From positions 3,010,258-3,074,257 of the forward strand of contig NZ_CP133083.1 of assembly GCF_030908545.1 (NCBI RefSeq): 64,000 nucleotides of DNA. Direction: 5' to 3'. Made by a program: the position numbers and the translations under genes. The stretch is from Nitrosomonas sp. sh817. GTDB lineage: Bacteria > Pseudomonadota > Gammaproteobacteria > Burkholderiales > Nitrosomonadaceae. How positions within the stretch are numbered: the stretch's first letter is position 1; every line of letters starts with the position of its first letter. Of this stretch, positions 56,081-64,000 are shown in pieces. The notes beneath the pieces are model-generated. The model made no database searches. It was given only the letters and a program-made list of their open reading frames with translations, and was not told where the DNA came from.

Positions 56081-56111
56081 CGTTCTTCTTTCGTTAAGTC
56101 GACGTTTTTTG

Positions 56112-56141
56112 TCTTGCAATTTCCTCGGGGGAATTGCAAGA
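56112..56141. other. Hairpin between exported-protein gene and mscK
   Basis: TCTTGCAATT (56112-56121) pairs perfectly with AATTGCAAGA (56132-56141) across TCCTCGGGGG. It lies 31 bases after the exported-protein gene and may be its terminator, though no clear T-run follows. Confidence 0.45.
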
Positions 56142-56218
56142 TGTCTTCGTTATTCTTAGCCTCATAAATTCTTTCGATCTCAAATTACTCTCTTCTCCAC
56201 CGCGAAACATTGATAAAT

Positions 56219-56330
56219 AACCGTCCGGCACGTGCGGCTTATCAAGCCATGCAGGAGAAACCGGGCAAGACAGGGCTAGTTTTCTCCCGAATGTGACGCT
56301 ACCGGCCAACTGCACCGAACAACAAATCAA
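56219..56330 (+). pseudogene. tolC: Decayed internal fragment of tolC
   Basis: About 110 bp that align with tolC 51834-51944 at roughly 79% by hand count with one single-base deletion. The start still reads RPARAAYQAMQEK (tolC: RSARAAYQASQEK), then the frame breaks and hits a stop. Same orientation as tolC, 4.4 kb away. It fills part of the gap between the exported-protein gene and mscK. Confidence 0.75.
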
Positions 56331-56387
56331 TCCGATGTTAATCAGGTAGCATATCCCCGCACGCCGTTGCCGGATGTTTGCCGCGCA

Positions 56388-59300
56388 TCAGACTTTTTCT
56401 GTTTTCGCCGCGCCATTAATTGCCGCGGGCAAATCACGGACATGCAAATCAAGCTGCGGAAAGGCAATCTCGATATGGTGTTCGGCAAACAGCGTTTTAA
56501 TCCGGTTGTTGAGGAAATCCTGAACTTCCAGCCGATGGCTGATGGTATTGACGTACACGCGCAGTTCAAAATCGAGGGAACTGGCACCGAAAGTCAGGAA
56601 CCAGCACACCGGCTCCGGTTCTGCCAGCACCCGCTGATCCTCTTTGGCCGCCTGCAATAGCAACGCACGTACTTTGTCGGTGTCGGTATTGTAGGCAACT
56701 CCGACGCGGATGACGACGCGGGTAATCGTATCGGTCAACGTCCAGTTGATGAGCTGGCCGGTGATGAATGTCTTGTTCGGAATGACGATTTCCTTGTTAT
56801 CGAAATCAAGAACCGTGGTCGCGCGGGTGCGAATACGGGTAACCCGGCCGGAAAGATCGCCCACCGTGATGATATCGCCCACCCGGAACGGCCGTTCAAA
56901 CAACAGAATGATACCGGATACAAAGTTGGCGAAGATCTCCTGCAAACCGAAGCCGAGCCCGACCGTCAAAGCCGCGGCCATCCATTGCAGCTGCGACCAG
57001 CGCATGCCGAGAAAATTCAACCCCGCCAAGGTGCCGCCAATCACGATCGCGTAGCGCAGCACGCTGGTAATTGCATAGCGCGAAGCCGCATCGATGCGGA
57101 TATGGGACAACAGACTGATTTCGATCAATCCCGGCAGATTTCTGGCGCCAACCGTGGTCAAGGCCAAAGCGATGATTCCCAGTAAAACCGCCATCAGGGT
57201 AACCGGCTGCTGAACCGGCGTGCCATCGGCTCCAGTGTCACTGAAATGCCACAGAGCAATTTCATCCAAACGCCCAATTGCCGGCAATATGGCAACCCAG
57301 ACCCAGATCAGACCGAGCGTCAGCAAACTGTAACGCAGCACCCGCAATAACCGCCGCGTCTGTGTATTCACTTGCTCCAGCGTTATGTTTTCTTCCGGTT
57401 CCGGTGTGACTTCAGCCGATTCTTGCGCAGCCTGCGCCGCCGCGCGGCGCTCTTCCAGCCGGTGCAGCGCCAAGCGCCGTTCGCCAAGCAGAAACCAGCG
57501 CGCCAGCAATCCCATCACAACGGCAACCACGACAATGATGTTAAAACTGGTCAGCAGCGATTGCAGTATCATGCCGGCGGAATAGACATATCCGGCCAAG
57601 GCCAATACGGCTGTCACCAGCAACACCGCGGGCAACAGCAGACGCAACAGTTTGCGCAGCGCCGACGGCTCGCTGATCACGCCTCTGACGACCCACACAC
57701 GCCCGGCATCCAGCAAACGCCACAACGCCCAGGCAAGAACCAGGCAGCTCAGGATAATCGCCACGCGCGCCTGCACGTCGATCGCCAGGTCAACTCTGCG
57801 GATGAATGCCAGTGAACTGATGAAGTAAAGCGGAATCACTGTGACGGCGACTCCCGGCAGCCAGTGATGCAATGCCGTGCGGCGCTGCCGTGTCCAGCGG
57901 AAATGAGCATGACCAAGACCGCGCTCCATGCTGACCCAGCGCAGCAGTTGCACGGCCAGCAGCGGCAGCACCAGCAGCATGCAAGCTTGGCCCAGCGAAT
58001 GACTGAATCGCCCGGGATTGCCGATATCCTGCAGCAATTGACCTGACAGCGCCAACGCAACCGGCCCCGGCAAAGCGGCTAACAAAGTCCAGCCGAATGT
58101 CTTGAGCGTGTTTTGATAACTGTCATTGCGGACCTGATAGGCGTTCAATGCCAAAGCTTCAATACGCGCCGGAGCGCGGCGCCGCAATTCCAGCAAAATC
58201 AGCACCAGCAGCAAACTGCCCGCCCAAGGCAAGGGCTGCTGGCGGAAATCGCGCAGGCTCAGATTGATCGAAGTTATGAAACGCGACGGTTTGACCAAAT
58301 CGTACAATCCTTCCGGCAACCGCTGAAACCAGTCGCGATTGATAATGCTGTGGCTGGGAATCCATAACAAATGACGATCCAGCATCTGCTGCAATTCCTG
58401 TGTCACTTGTAATTGTTCTTGCAGCGTTTGTTCGCTTTTTTCCAGCGTCGCGATCCGCCGCTGCAGCAACGGCTCCATCAAAATCAGCAACTCGGCGCGC
58501 TTATGCAGCAGCGGAAACAACTGATCTTGCGCAGCGACATCCCTGCGTTCCTCATTGCCTGCCTCCACATACGCTTGAATCAGCATCTGAGCAGCAATAC
58601 CGATATCCAGCAACTCCCGCTGCTGCTCGCTCAACAGCACCCGTTCCAAGCGTAGATCGGCCAGGTCATTGCGGATCAGTTTCAGGCGCTGCAAAAGACC
58701 GGCATGAGACTCCAGCCGGCGCCGCTCGCTCCACAACCAGCGACCGACGCGTTCACTGGCTCCGCCCACATCGAGCCGGGTCCGGCTATCGCGCAATATG
58801 ACTGCAATATGCTCGCGCGCTTGCTCCATTTTGGCCAGTGCAATGCGATCTCGCGCCAGATGCTCATTTTGCTGTATCAATTGCTCGCCGGTGAGACGAT
58901 TAGCTGCTGCCGCTGTTGCCAGGATCGCGGCACCGTCCGCCAGTTCCTGTTCACGTTTGATCAATTGCTCAACCAGCGATTCCAACTCACGCCGGCCGCG
59001 ATCGGCAATACGCTGCTGTAAATGCTCCACTCTATTTTCATGCAACTTCAAACGATTACGAAATTCTCGCAAGGATAATTCATACAAACGCTGCCGCTGA
59101 ATAGCGGTATCCTGCTCAGCCAGACGCAATTCCAGTGCAGCCTGCAGCCGGTGCTGCTCACCGCTGCGGCGCAACCGGCGGGCTTCGAACAAGACGGCAG
59201 GCTCGTCTTTCTGAGCTACGAAGGGAACGGACAATTCATCAATACGGCGGTGCAGCGCGGTAATTTCATCCGCCGTTTGCGCCGGACGCGATAACGCCAG

Positions 59301-59765
59301 CGCCAGGTCCGCGCCGACTGCGCTGATCTGGCCGCGCAGATCAGCGATGATGGTGCGCTCCTGTTCCAGCAGTTGTTCAAGGGTTTCTCCATCGGCATCG
59401 GCCGGAATACGCCGGGACCATTCCAGTAGCTCCCGTTCACGATTGACCGCCAGATCTTTATTCAGACGCTCCATCCGCGTCGGCTGATCCGCCGTCTCGG
59501 CGCGCAACTTGACTAAACTTTCCTGCAATATCCCGGCTTCGCGTTCGTCCGCTTGCGCGGCATCCAGATGATCCATCGCAGCCTGCCGCTGCGTTTCATC
59601 CATTTTGCCACGCACGGTAGCGGCGCGCGCCGCCTCAATGGCTTTAAATGCGGACGACTGGCTTTTTGAGTAAGCGTCACCGGGCCATAAGTACAATAGC
59701 ACTAGCACACAAAACAAAAAAACGAAGCAAACCGGTTTATAAAAACGTCGAGATTTTGACAACAT
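56388..59765 (-). CDS. mscK: Mechanosensitive channel MscK/KefA
   Basis: 1125 aa (E. coli MscK 1120). Potassium-linked mechanosensitive channel. Signal peptide, then a long periplasmic coiled-coil region (about 35-480), a multi-helix membrane domain (about 520-900), and the MscS module with pore helix LTVGLGFGLQEIFANFVSGI and RPFRVGDIITVGD, then the cytoplasmic vestibule. It stands alone; neighbours suggest no partner. Confidence 0.93.
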   Translation of the reverse strand: MLSKSRRFYKPVCFVFLFCVLVLLYLWPGDAYSKSQSSAFKAIEAARAATVRGKMDETQRQAAMDHLDAAQADEREAGILQESLVKLRAETADQPTRMERLNKDLAVNRERELLEWSRRIPADADGETLEQLLEQERTIIADLRGQISAVGADLALALSRPAQTADEITALHRRIDELSVPFVAQKDEPAVLFEARRLRRSGEQHRLQAALELRLAEQDTAIQRQRLYELSLREFRNRLKLHENRVEHLQQRIADRGRRELESLVEQLIKREQELADGAAILATAAAANRLTGEQLIQQNEHLARDRIALAKMEQAREHIAVILRDSRTRLDVGGASERVGRWLWSERRRLESHAGLLQRLKLIRNDLADLRLERVLLSEQQRELLDIGIAAQMLIQAYVEAGNEERRDVAAQDQLFPLLHKRAELLILMEPLLQRRIATLEKSEQTLQEQLQVTQELQQMLDRHLLWIPSHSIINRDWFQRLPEGLYDLVKPSRFITSINLSLRDFRQQPLPWAGSLLLVLILLELRRRAPARIEALALNAYQVRNDSYQNTLKTFGWTLLAALPGPVALALSGQLLQDIGNPGRFSHSLGQACMLLVLPLLAVQLLRWVSMERGLGHAHFRWTRQRRTALHHWLPGVAVTVIPLYFISSLAFIRRVDLAIDVQARVAIILSCLVLAWALWRLLDAGRVWVVRGVISEPSALRKLLRLLLPAVLLVTAVLALAGYVYSAGMILQSLLTSFNIIVVVAVVMGLLARWFLLGERRLALHRLEERRAAAQAAQESAEVTPEPEENITLEQVNTQTRRLLRVLRYSLLTLGLIWVWVAILPAIGRLDEIALWHFSDTGADGTPVQQPVTLMAVLLGIIALALTTVGARNLPGLIEISLLSHIRIDAASRYAITSVLRYAIVIGGTLAGLNFLGMRWSQLQWMAAALTVGLGFGLQEIFANFVSGIILLFERPFRVGDIITVGDLSGRVTRIRTRATTVLDFDNKEIVIPNKTFITGQLINWTLTDTITRVVIRVGVAYNTDTDKVRALLLQAAKEDQRVLAEPEPVCWFLTFGASSLDFELRVYVNTISHRLEVQDFLNNRIKTLFAEHHIEIAFPQLDLHVRDLPAAINGAAKTEKV

Positions 59766-60030
59766 GAATGTAAATAGCCGTGATAAAAAAGTGAAACAAA
59801 CCGGAGTAAATCCGCTGGCCGGAAAGGACGCATCCTTCTACTTAATCCGCAATGCGAACGCCTAGAAGTTACCGCATTTTGATTACGATAACAAAACTGA
59901 TTGGTTAATAAAAAATACAACCGGTTCAGAAATTTTTAGCAAAAATCCGCTTAAAGCACAAAGTATGGCGAATTCAACCGGCCATATGGACCGGATCTAT
60001 TCAACACCTCGCAGCTATCTATCCGGTTAT
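59766..60030. other. Intergenic region upstream of rnpB
   Basis: 265 bp of AT-rich DNA between the divergent mscK and rnpB. Nothing coding seen; it must hold the mscK promoter. The repeated word AACCGG appears several times (for example near 59921, 59969, 60065), with no further structure that I can support. Confidence 0.3.
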
Positions 60031-60059
60031 TTGACCAATCTTCCATTCTTGCAAATGAT
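60031..60059 (+). promoter_or_regulatory. Putative sigma-70 promoter of rnpB
   Basis: TTGACC (60031-60036), 17 bases, AATGAT (60054-60059). The expected start site falls at about 60066-60072, matching the first base of the RNase P RNA. Confidence 0.6.
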
Positions 60060-60071
60060 AGAATAACCGGC

Positions 60072-60371
60072 GAAGCCAGCCAGACAGTCGCCGCCTGGCG
60101 TTCTTTTCGAACGCGGGGGGAGGAAAGTCCGGACTCCACAGAGCAGGATGGCGGCTAACGGCCGCCCGCCGTGAGGTGAGGAATAGGGCCACAGAGACGA
60201 GCGTATTCAGTTACGGTGAAACGCGGTAACCTCCATCCGGAGCAAGACCAAATAGGCAAGCGATGATGCGGCTCGCGGAGCTTGCGGGTGGGTTGCTTGA
60301 ATGCGCGGGTAACCGCGCATCTAGAGGAATGACTGTCCACGACAGAATCCGGCTTACCGGCTGGCTTCACC
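60072..60371 (+). ncRNA. rnpB: RNase P RNA, class A, with a short specificity domain
   Basis: Ribozyme that trims the 5' ends of tRNA precursors. P1 pairs GAAGCCAGCC (60072-60081) with GGCTGGCTTC (60359-60368). Conserved cores: GAGGAAAGTCCGG, CACAGAGA, GGAGCAAGACCAAATAGG and AGAGGAATGACTGTCCACGA then CAGAATCCGGCTTA. Length is about 300 nt against 377 in E. coli. The shortfall lies between CACAGAGA and the CTCC-GGAGC region, where the P12-P14 arms should be: here only about 40 bases remain. Confidence 0.95.
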
Positions 60372-60444
60372 GATTGTTAAATTTCCAGGGAAAGCGGATT
60401 AATTCAATGAACAGGAGGAAGCGCGAGGCGCACGGAACACAGCA

Positions 60445-61818
60445 ATGATCCGTAAATTACTCGACAAAGTATTCGGGCGGAATTCATCCGCTTCCGAACC
60501 GGCCGTCAAGCTGACGGTGATACCTGGCAAACGGCATGGCGTGCGGCGCAACCAAATCAACCCTTGCGCTTTAAAAATTACGCAGCAACTGCAAAGCGCG
60601 GGGTTTGCGGCGTACATCGTCGGCGGCGCGGTACGTGATCTGTTGCTGGGGCTGATTCCAAAAGATTACGATGTGGCCACCAACGCCACTCCCGAGGAAG
60701 TGCACAAATTGTTCCGACGCTCGCGCATCATCGGGCGGCGTTTCCGTCTGGTGCATGTCATGTGTGGCGCGGAAACCGTGGAGGTATCGACTTTCCGCGG
60801 ACCTTCCTCGGACGATGATGAGGATTCGATTGCCGTTCCGCTAACCGATCAACACGGGCGGCTGTTGCGCGACAACGTATTCGGCACACAGGAAGAAGAC
60901 GCGCTACGCCGCGACTTCACCATCAACGCGCTGTACTTCGATCCGGTTAAGGAAGAAATTCTCGATTATCTGAACGGCTTTAAAGATATCAACGCTAAAG
61001 AAATGCGCATCATCGGCGCACCGGAGCAGCGTTACCGCGAAGATCCGGTGCGCTTGTTACGCGCGGTGCGGTTGGCGGCAAAGCTCGGTTTGCAAATCGA
61101 GAATGAAACCGCAAAACCGATCGGCGATCTCGCGCCGTTATTGCAGAACGTGCCGCCATCGCGGTTATTCGATGAAATGCTGAAACTGCTGTTGTCCGGC
61201 CACGCGCTCTCCTGCCTGGTGGAACTGCGCGCGCGCGGCTTGCACCACGGTTTGCTGCCGATGCTCGATATCATTCTGGAGCAACCCTTAGGCGAACGCT
61301 TCATCACCATCGCGCTTAAAAACACCGATGACCGGATACGGCAGGACAAGCCGGTTTCACCGGGCTTCCTGTTTGCCATTTTATTGTGGCACGAAGTGCT
61401 GTCCGGCTGGAATTCACGGCTGTCCGCCGGTGAAAAACCGATGCCGGCGTTATTCACCGCAATGGATCAAGTTCTCGCGGAACAACATAAAAAACTCGCG
61501 ATTCCTCGCCGCTTCGATGCCGTGATGCAAGAAATCTGGTCGATGCAGCCGCGTTTCGAAGCGCGCACCGGCCGCAAGCCTTTCCGCCTGCTTACGCATC
61601 CCCGCTTCCGCGCGGCTTACGATTTCCTGCAGTTGCGTTGCGAAAGCGGCGAATTGGCTATGGAAGTCGGCCTCTGGTGGAAAAATTTCATCGCCGGAGA
61701 TCCCGGCGAGCGCGAAAAAATGCTGACCGCACCTTCGCCCGGTAAGAAAAAAAGACGGCGGCGGCGCAAAAAAACCGCATCAGCTGCTGCCGAAACCACA
61801 AATCAAGAAACCGGCTGA
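60445..61818 (+). CDS. pcnB: Poly(A) polymerase I
   Basis: 457 aa. Adds A-tails that mark RNA for decay. The nucleotidyltransferase core shows AAYIVGGAVRDLLLGLIPKD, YDVATNATPEEV, and the RRDFTINAL motif; the tRNA-nucleotidyltransferase-like helical domain follows (YREDPVRLLRAVRLAAKLG). The tail is a basic run (KKKRRRRRKK) typical of PcnB. Closely followed by folK, the usual pcnB-folK-panB-panC order. Confidence 0.96.
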   Translation: MIRKLLDKVFGRNSSASEPAVKLTVIPGKRHGVRRNQINPCALKITQQLQSAGFAAYIVGGAVRDLLLGLIPKDYDVATNATPEEVHKLFRRSRIIGRRFRLVHVMCGAETVEVSTFRGPSSDDDEDSIAVPLTDQHGRLLRDNVFGTQEEDALRRDFTINALYFDPVKEEILDYLNGFKDINAKEMRIIGAPEQRYREDPVRLLRAVRLAAKLGLQIENETAKPIGDLAPLLQNVPPSRLFDEMLKLLLSGHALSCLVELRARGLHHGLLPMLDIILEQPLGERFITIALKNTDDRIRQDKPVSPGFLFAILLWHEVLSGWNSRLSAGEKPMPALFTAMDQVLAEQHKKLAIPRRFDAVMQEIWSMQPRFEARTGRKPFRLLTHPRFRAAYDFLQLRCESGELAMEVGLWWKNFIAGDPGEREKMLTAPSPGKKKRRRRRKKTASAAAETTNQETG

Positions 61819-61827
61819 CCCGTTTTT

Positions 61828-62322
61828 ATGGAAAATAAATCCGCCCAAGCGTTTATCGCGTTAGGCAGCAATCTGGAAAATCCTGTTGTGCAATTACAGC
61901 ATGCTTTCGGCGAACTGGAGCAACTTCCGGAAACCCGCTTGCTAAGCCGCTCGTCACTGTATCGAAGCGCGCCGGTCGGGCGGCTGGATCAGCCGGATTT
62001 CATTAACGCCGTTGCCTGCATCGAAACCCGCCTTGCGCCGCTGGCGTTGCTGCAAGCCTTACTGGCCATCGAACAGCGCCAGGGACGCATCCGCGAATCG
62101 CTCAACGCGCCACGTACCCTCGATCTCGACATTTTGTTGTACGATGACCTGCAATACCGCGACAGCGACCTGATCATCCCGCATCCGCGCATGACGCAAC
62201 GCGCCTTTGTGTTGCAACCGCTGTTTGAAATCGCGCCGGATTGCCGGATCCCCGGTTACGATCGCATCCAGCAACTGTTATCGTTGTGCCAAGATCAAAA
62301 ACTCGAACGTATCGCATCATGA
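61828..62322 (+). CDS. folK: 2-amino-4-hydroxy-6-hydroxymethyldihydropteridine pyrophosphokinase
   Basis: 164 aa. Folate pathway kinase (HPPK). Motifs: [12 protein letters not shown] at the start, [20 protein letters not shown], and the signature [11 protein letters not shown] with its metal-binding Asp pair, then [15 protein letters not shown]. Starts 9 bases after pcnB; overlaps panB by four bases. Confidence 0.97.
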   Translation: MENKSAQAFIALGSNLENPVVQLQHAFGELEQLPETRLLSRSSLYRSAPVGRLDQPDFINAVACIETRLAPLALLQALLAIEQRQGRIRESLNAPRTLDLDILLYDDLQYRDSDLIIPHPRMTQRAFVLQPLFEIAPDCRIPGYDRIQQLLSLCQDQKLERIAS

Positions 62323-63110
62323 AAACGTCCTTGAACGTCTTGCAAACAATGACGGAAAATCATCAAAAAATCGCCGTGCTGACCTGCTACGACGCCACCT
62401 TCGCAGCAGTGCTCGACAATGCAGGCGTCGATGTATTGCTGGTCGGTGACTCCCTCGGCAATGTTTTGCACGGCAGCGACACCACATTAGCGGTGACGCT
62501 GGGCGATATGATTTACCATACGCGGTGCGTGGCCCGAGGTGCCAGCAATGCTTTCATCATCGCCGACATGCCGTTCGGCAGCTATCAAAAATCACCGGAA
62601 CAAGCTTTTGAAAATGCAGCGGCGCTCATCGCCGCCGGTGCGCAGATGGTCAAAATAGAAGGCGGCCAACTGATGGCCGCCACCGTCAGCTTCCTGACAC
62701 AACGCGGCATCCCGGTTTGCGCGCATATCGGCTTAACGCCGCAATCCGTTCATCAACTCGGCGGATACAAGCTGCAGGGCAATACCGATAAAGCCGCCAA
62801 GCAATTGCTGGATGACGCCAAAGCCCTGGAAAAATCCGGGGCCGGCGTGATAGTTCTCGAACTCATACCGGCAAAACTGGCTAAGAAAATCACGCAGGCA
62901 TTGACTATTCCGACCATCGGTATCGGCGCCGGACCCGATTGCGCCGGCCAGGTTTTGGTTTTGCACGATATGCTGGGTATATCGCAAGGTAAAAAACCAC
63001 GCTTTGTTAAAGACTTCATGGTTAATTCCAACAGTATCCAGGAAGCAATAACCCAGTATGTAACCGCTGTTAAAACCGGGCAATTTCCTGGCAAAGAACA
63101 CCAATTTTAA
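62319..63110 (+). CDS. panB: 3-methyl-2-oxobutanoate hydroxymethyltransferase
   Basis: 263 aa. First step of pantothenate synthesis. Conserved: [14 protein letters not shown] [32 protein letters not shown], the metal/substrate region [22 protein letters not shown] and [21 protein letters not shown] chose the ATG at 62319 overlapping the folK stop; earlier in-frame starts lie inside folK. Confidence 0.97.
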   Translation: MKTSLNVLQTMTENHQKIAVLTCYDATFAAVLDNAGVDVLLVGDSLGNVLHGSDTTLAVTLGDMIYHTRCVARGASNAFIIADMPFGSYQKSPEQAFENAAALIAAGAQMVKIEGGQLMAATVSFLTQRGIPVCAHIGLTPQSVHQLGGYKLQGNTDKAAKQLLDDAKALEKSGAGVIVLELIPAKLAKKITQALTIPTIGIGAGPDCAGQVLVLHDMLGISQGKKPRFVKDFMVNSNSIQEAITQYVTAVKTGQFPGKEHQF

Positions 63111-63123
63111 CCGGCAGGCTGAC

Positions 63124-63948
63124 TTGAAAATAATCACCGGAATTACAGAATTGCGCGATCATTTGCGTGACCAACCCCGGCTTGCTTTTGTGCCTACCAT
63201 GGGCAATCTTCACCAAGGCCATTTGTCTTTGATTCATCAAGCAAAACAGCGATGTGATGCCGTGGTGGTGAGTATTTTCGTCAATCGCTTGCAGTTTTTA
63301 CCGCACGAGGATTTCGATCGCTATCCGCGCACGCTCGAAGAAGATTGCAGGTTGTTGTCCGCAGCAAATGTCAAGACTGTTTTTGCACCCAATGAAAAAA
63401 TTCTTTTCCCAACGAAGCAAGAATTCTTGTTAGCATTACCACCTGTAGCAGATATCTTAGAAGGAAAATTCCGGCCTGGGTTTTTCCGCGGTGTTGCAAC
63501 CATTGTATTGAAATTATTCAATATTATCCAACCTGACTTGGCTGTGTTCGGCCAAAAGGATTATCAGCAGCTGCATATCGTGCGTGAAATGGTTAATCAA
63601 TTAAACATTCCCATCGAAATTATTGCTGGTAAAACCGTACGGGCCGAAGATGGATTGGCTTTAAGTTCTCGCAATCAATATCTTAGCGCAACGCAACGAT
63701 TGGAAGCTTGCCAGCTTTATCAATCACTGTTACAGATCAAACAAGAAGTCATTGCCGGCTGTAAAGACTTTAAAGCTTTAGAAACCAGCGCAATCAACCA
63801 TCTTGTTCAACGCGGCTGGAAAGTCGATTACATAAGTATACACAACCGCGGCTCGCTGATGCCGGCTCACGAACAAGACCGGAATCTAGTCGTTTTAGGC
63901 GCCGCTTGGCTCGACAGCACGCGGCTGATCGATAACCTGGAAATTTAA
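63124..63948 (+). CDS. panC: Pantothenate synthetase
   Basis: 274 aa. Joins pantoate and beta-alanine using ATP. HIGH-like motif [13 protein letters not shown], then [22 protein letters not shown] (most homologues have N-P-T-Q-F here; the change is RLQF), FGQKDYQQL and [12 protein letters not shown]. Start is TTG at 63124, since the family begins at KIIT-like sequence and no ATG is available. Directly follows panB. Confidence 0.96.
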   Translation: MKIITGITELRDHLRDQPRLAFVPTMGNLHQGHLSLIHQAKQRCDAVVVSIFVNRLQFLPHEDFDRYPRTLEEDCRLLSAANVKTVFAPNEKILFPTKQEFLLALPPVADILEGKFRPGFFRGVATIVLKLFNIIQPDLAVFGQKDYQQLHIVREMVNQLNIPIEIIAGKTVRAEDGLALSSRNQYLSATQRLEACQLYQSLLQIKQEVIAGCKDFKALETSAINHLVQRGWKVDYISIHNRGSLMPAHEQDRNLVVLGAAWLDSTRLIDNLEI

Positions 63949-63988
63949 CGTTACTTTTTAACCCGACCAGACAGAAAAAGATCAAAAA

Positions 63989-64000
63989 ATGACGCAATCA
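63989..64000 (+). CDS. First codons of a gene cut by the window edge
   Basis: ATGACGCAATCA at the edge, preceded by AGAAAAAGA, could start a gene (M-T-Q-S...). It is too short to identify. Confidence 0.25.

Noticed and set aside
60155..60370. Minus-strand frame across the RNase P RNA
   Set aside because: The region is an evident rnpB; the translated peptide (GKPDSVVDSHS type) is a well-known spurious product of this RNA gene.
60388..60405. GGGAAAGCGGATTAATTC after rnpB as another IS5-type end
   Set aside because: It resembles the IS5 end but needs a gap, has no partner end nearby and could be chance.

Overview
This is a stretch of bacterial chromosome that looks betaproteobacterial, most likely a Nitrosomonas-type ammonia oxidiser (Nitrosomonadales). 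The reasons are the block TPR lipoprotein - (minCDE) - lolB - ispE - tRNA-Gln - prs - rplY - pth - ychF, the block lnt - glyQ - glyS - gmhB - plsC - ygjP, a PEP-CTERM exosortase substrate, the MinCDE/LolB/heptose (Gram-negative) gene set, and the familiar look of the proteins. The genus is my inference; the class is much safer.

Layout. 1-4.1 kb is an accessory cluster: a Fic protein with its own operator, a YefM-YoeB toxin-antitoxin pair, a two-gene HIRAN + HipA-like kinase module, and the broken 3' end of a type I specificity gene. 4.4-7.5 kb is one exported-protein gene wrecked by two nested insertions, an IS5-family element (clean TTAG target duplication) and an IS30-family element. 7.6-14.3 kb is a housekeeping operon on the minus strand (lnt, glyQ, glyS, gmhB, plsC, ygjP). 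14.7-23.7 kb is a housekeeping block on the plus strand (TPR lipoprotein, minCDE, lolB, ispE, tRNA-Gln, prs, rplY, pth, ychF), edged by short MITE-like elements. 23.8-37.0 kb is a defence island: a second Fic gene with an inverted-repeat operator, then a minus-strand operon hsdR-hsdM-hsdS-AAA ATPase-HNH nuclease-rhuM, and a HepT/MntA toxin-antitoxin pair bracketed by two diverged copies of the 3' end of rapA.

37.1-47 kb holds rapA, a DUF2490 outer-membrane protein, a small lipoprotein cytochrome c, hemN and fnr (with a perfect FNR box between them) and a GAF-PAS-PAS-GGDEF-EAL regulator. 47-56 kb holds a CHRD/PEP-CTERM protein, uppP, thiC with its TPP riboswitch, pcm, tolC, a subtilisin-like peptidase whose signal peptide is out of frame at a three-copy heptanucleotide repeat, and an unknown exported protein. 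56-64 kb holds a decayed tolC fragment, mscK, the RNase P RNA (unusually short specificity domain), pcnB, folK, panB, panC and the first codons of another gene.

How it fits together: lnt and lolB serve lipoprotein maturation and sorting, ispE/uppP/plsC serve isoprenoid, wall and membrane synthesis, fnr/hemN link oxygen to haem synthesis, and the accessory regions are dominated by anti-phage or growth-arrest modules (type I restriction with an AAA-HNH pair, two Fic proteins, YoeB, HipA-like kinase, HepT/MntA). The most rewarding places for a second look are the restriction/AAA/HNH operon, the rapA-repeat-flanked HepT/MntA module, the HIRAN-HipA pair, and the heptanucleotide switch in the peptidase gene.
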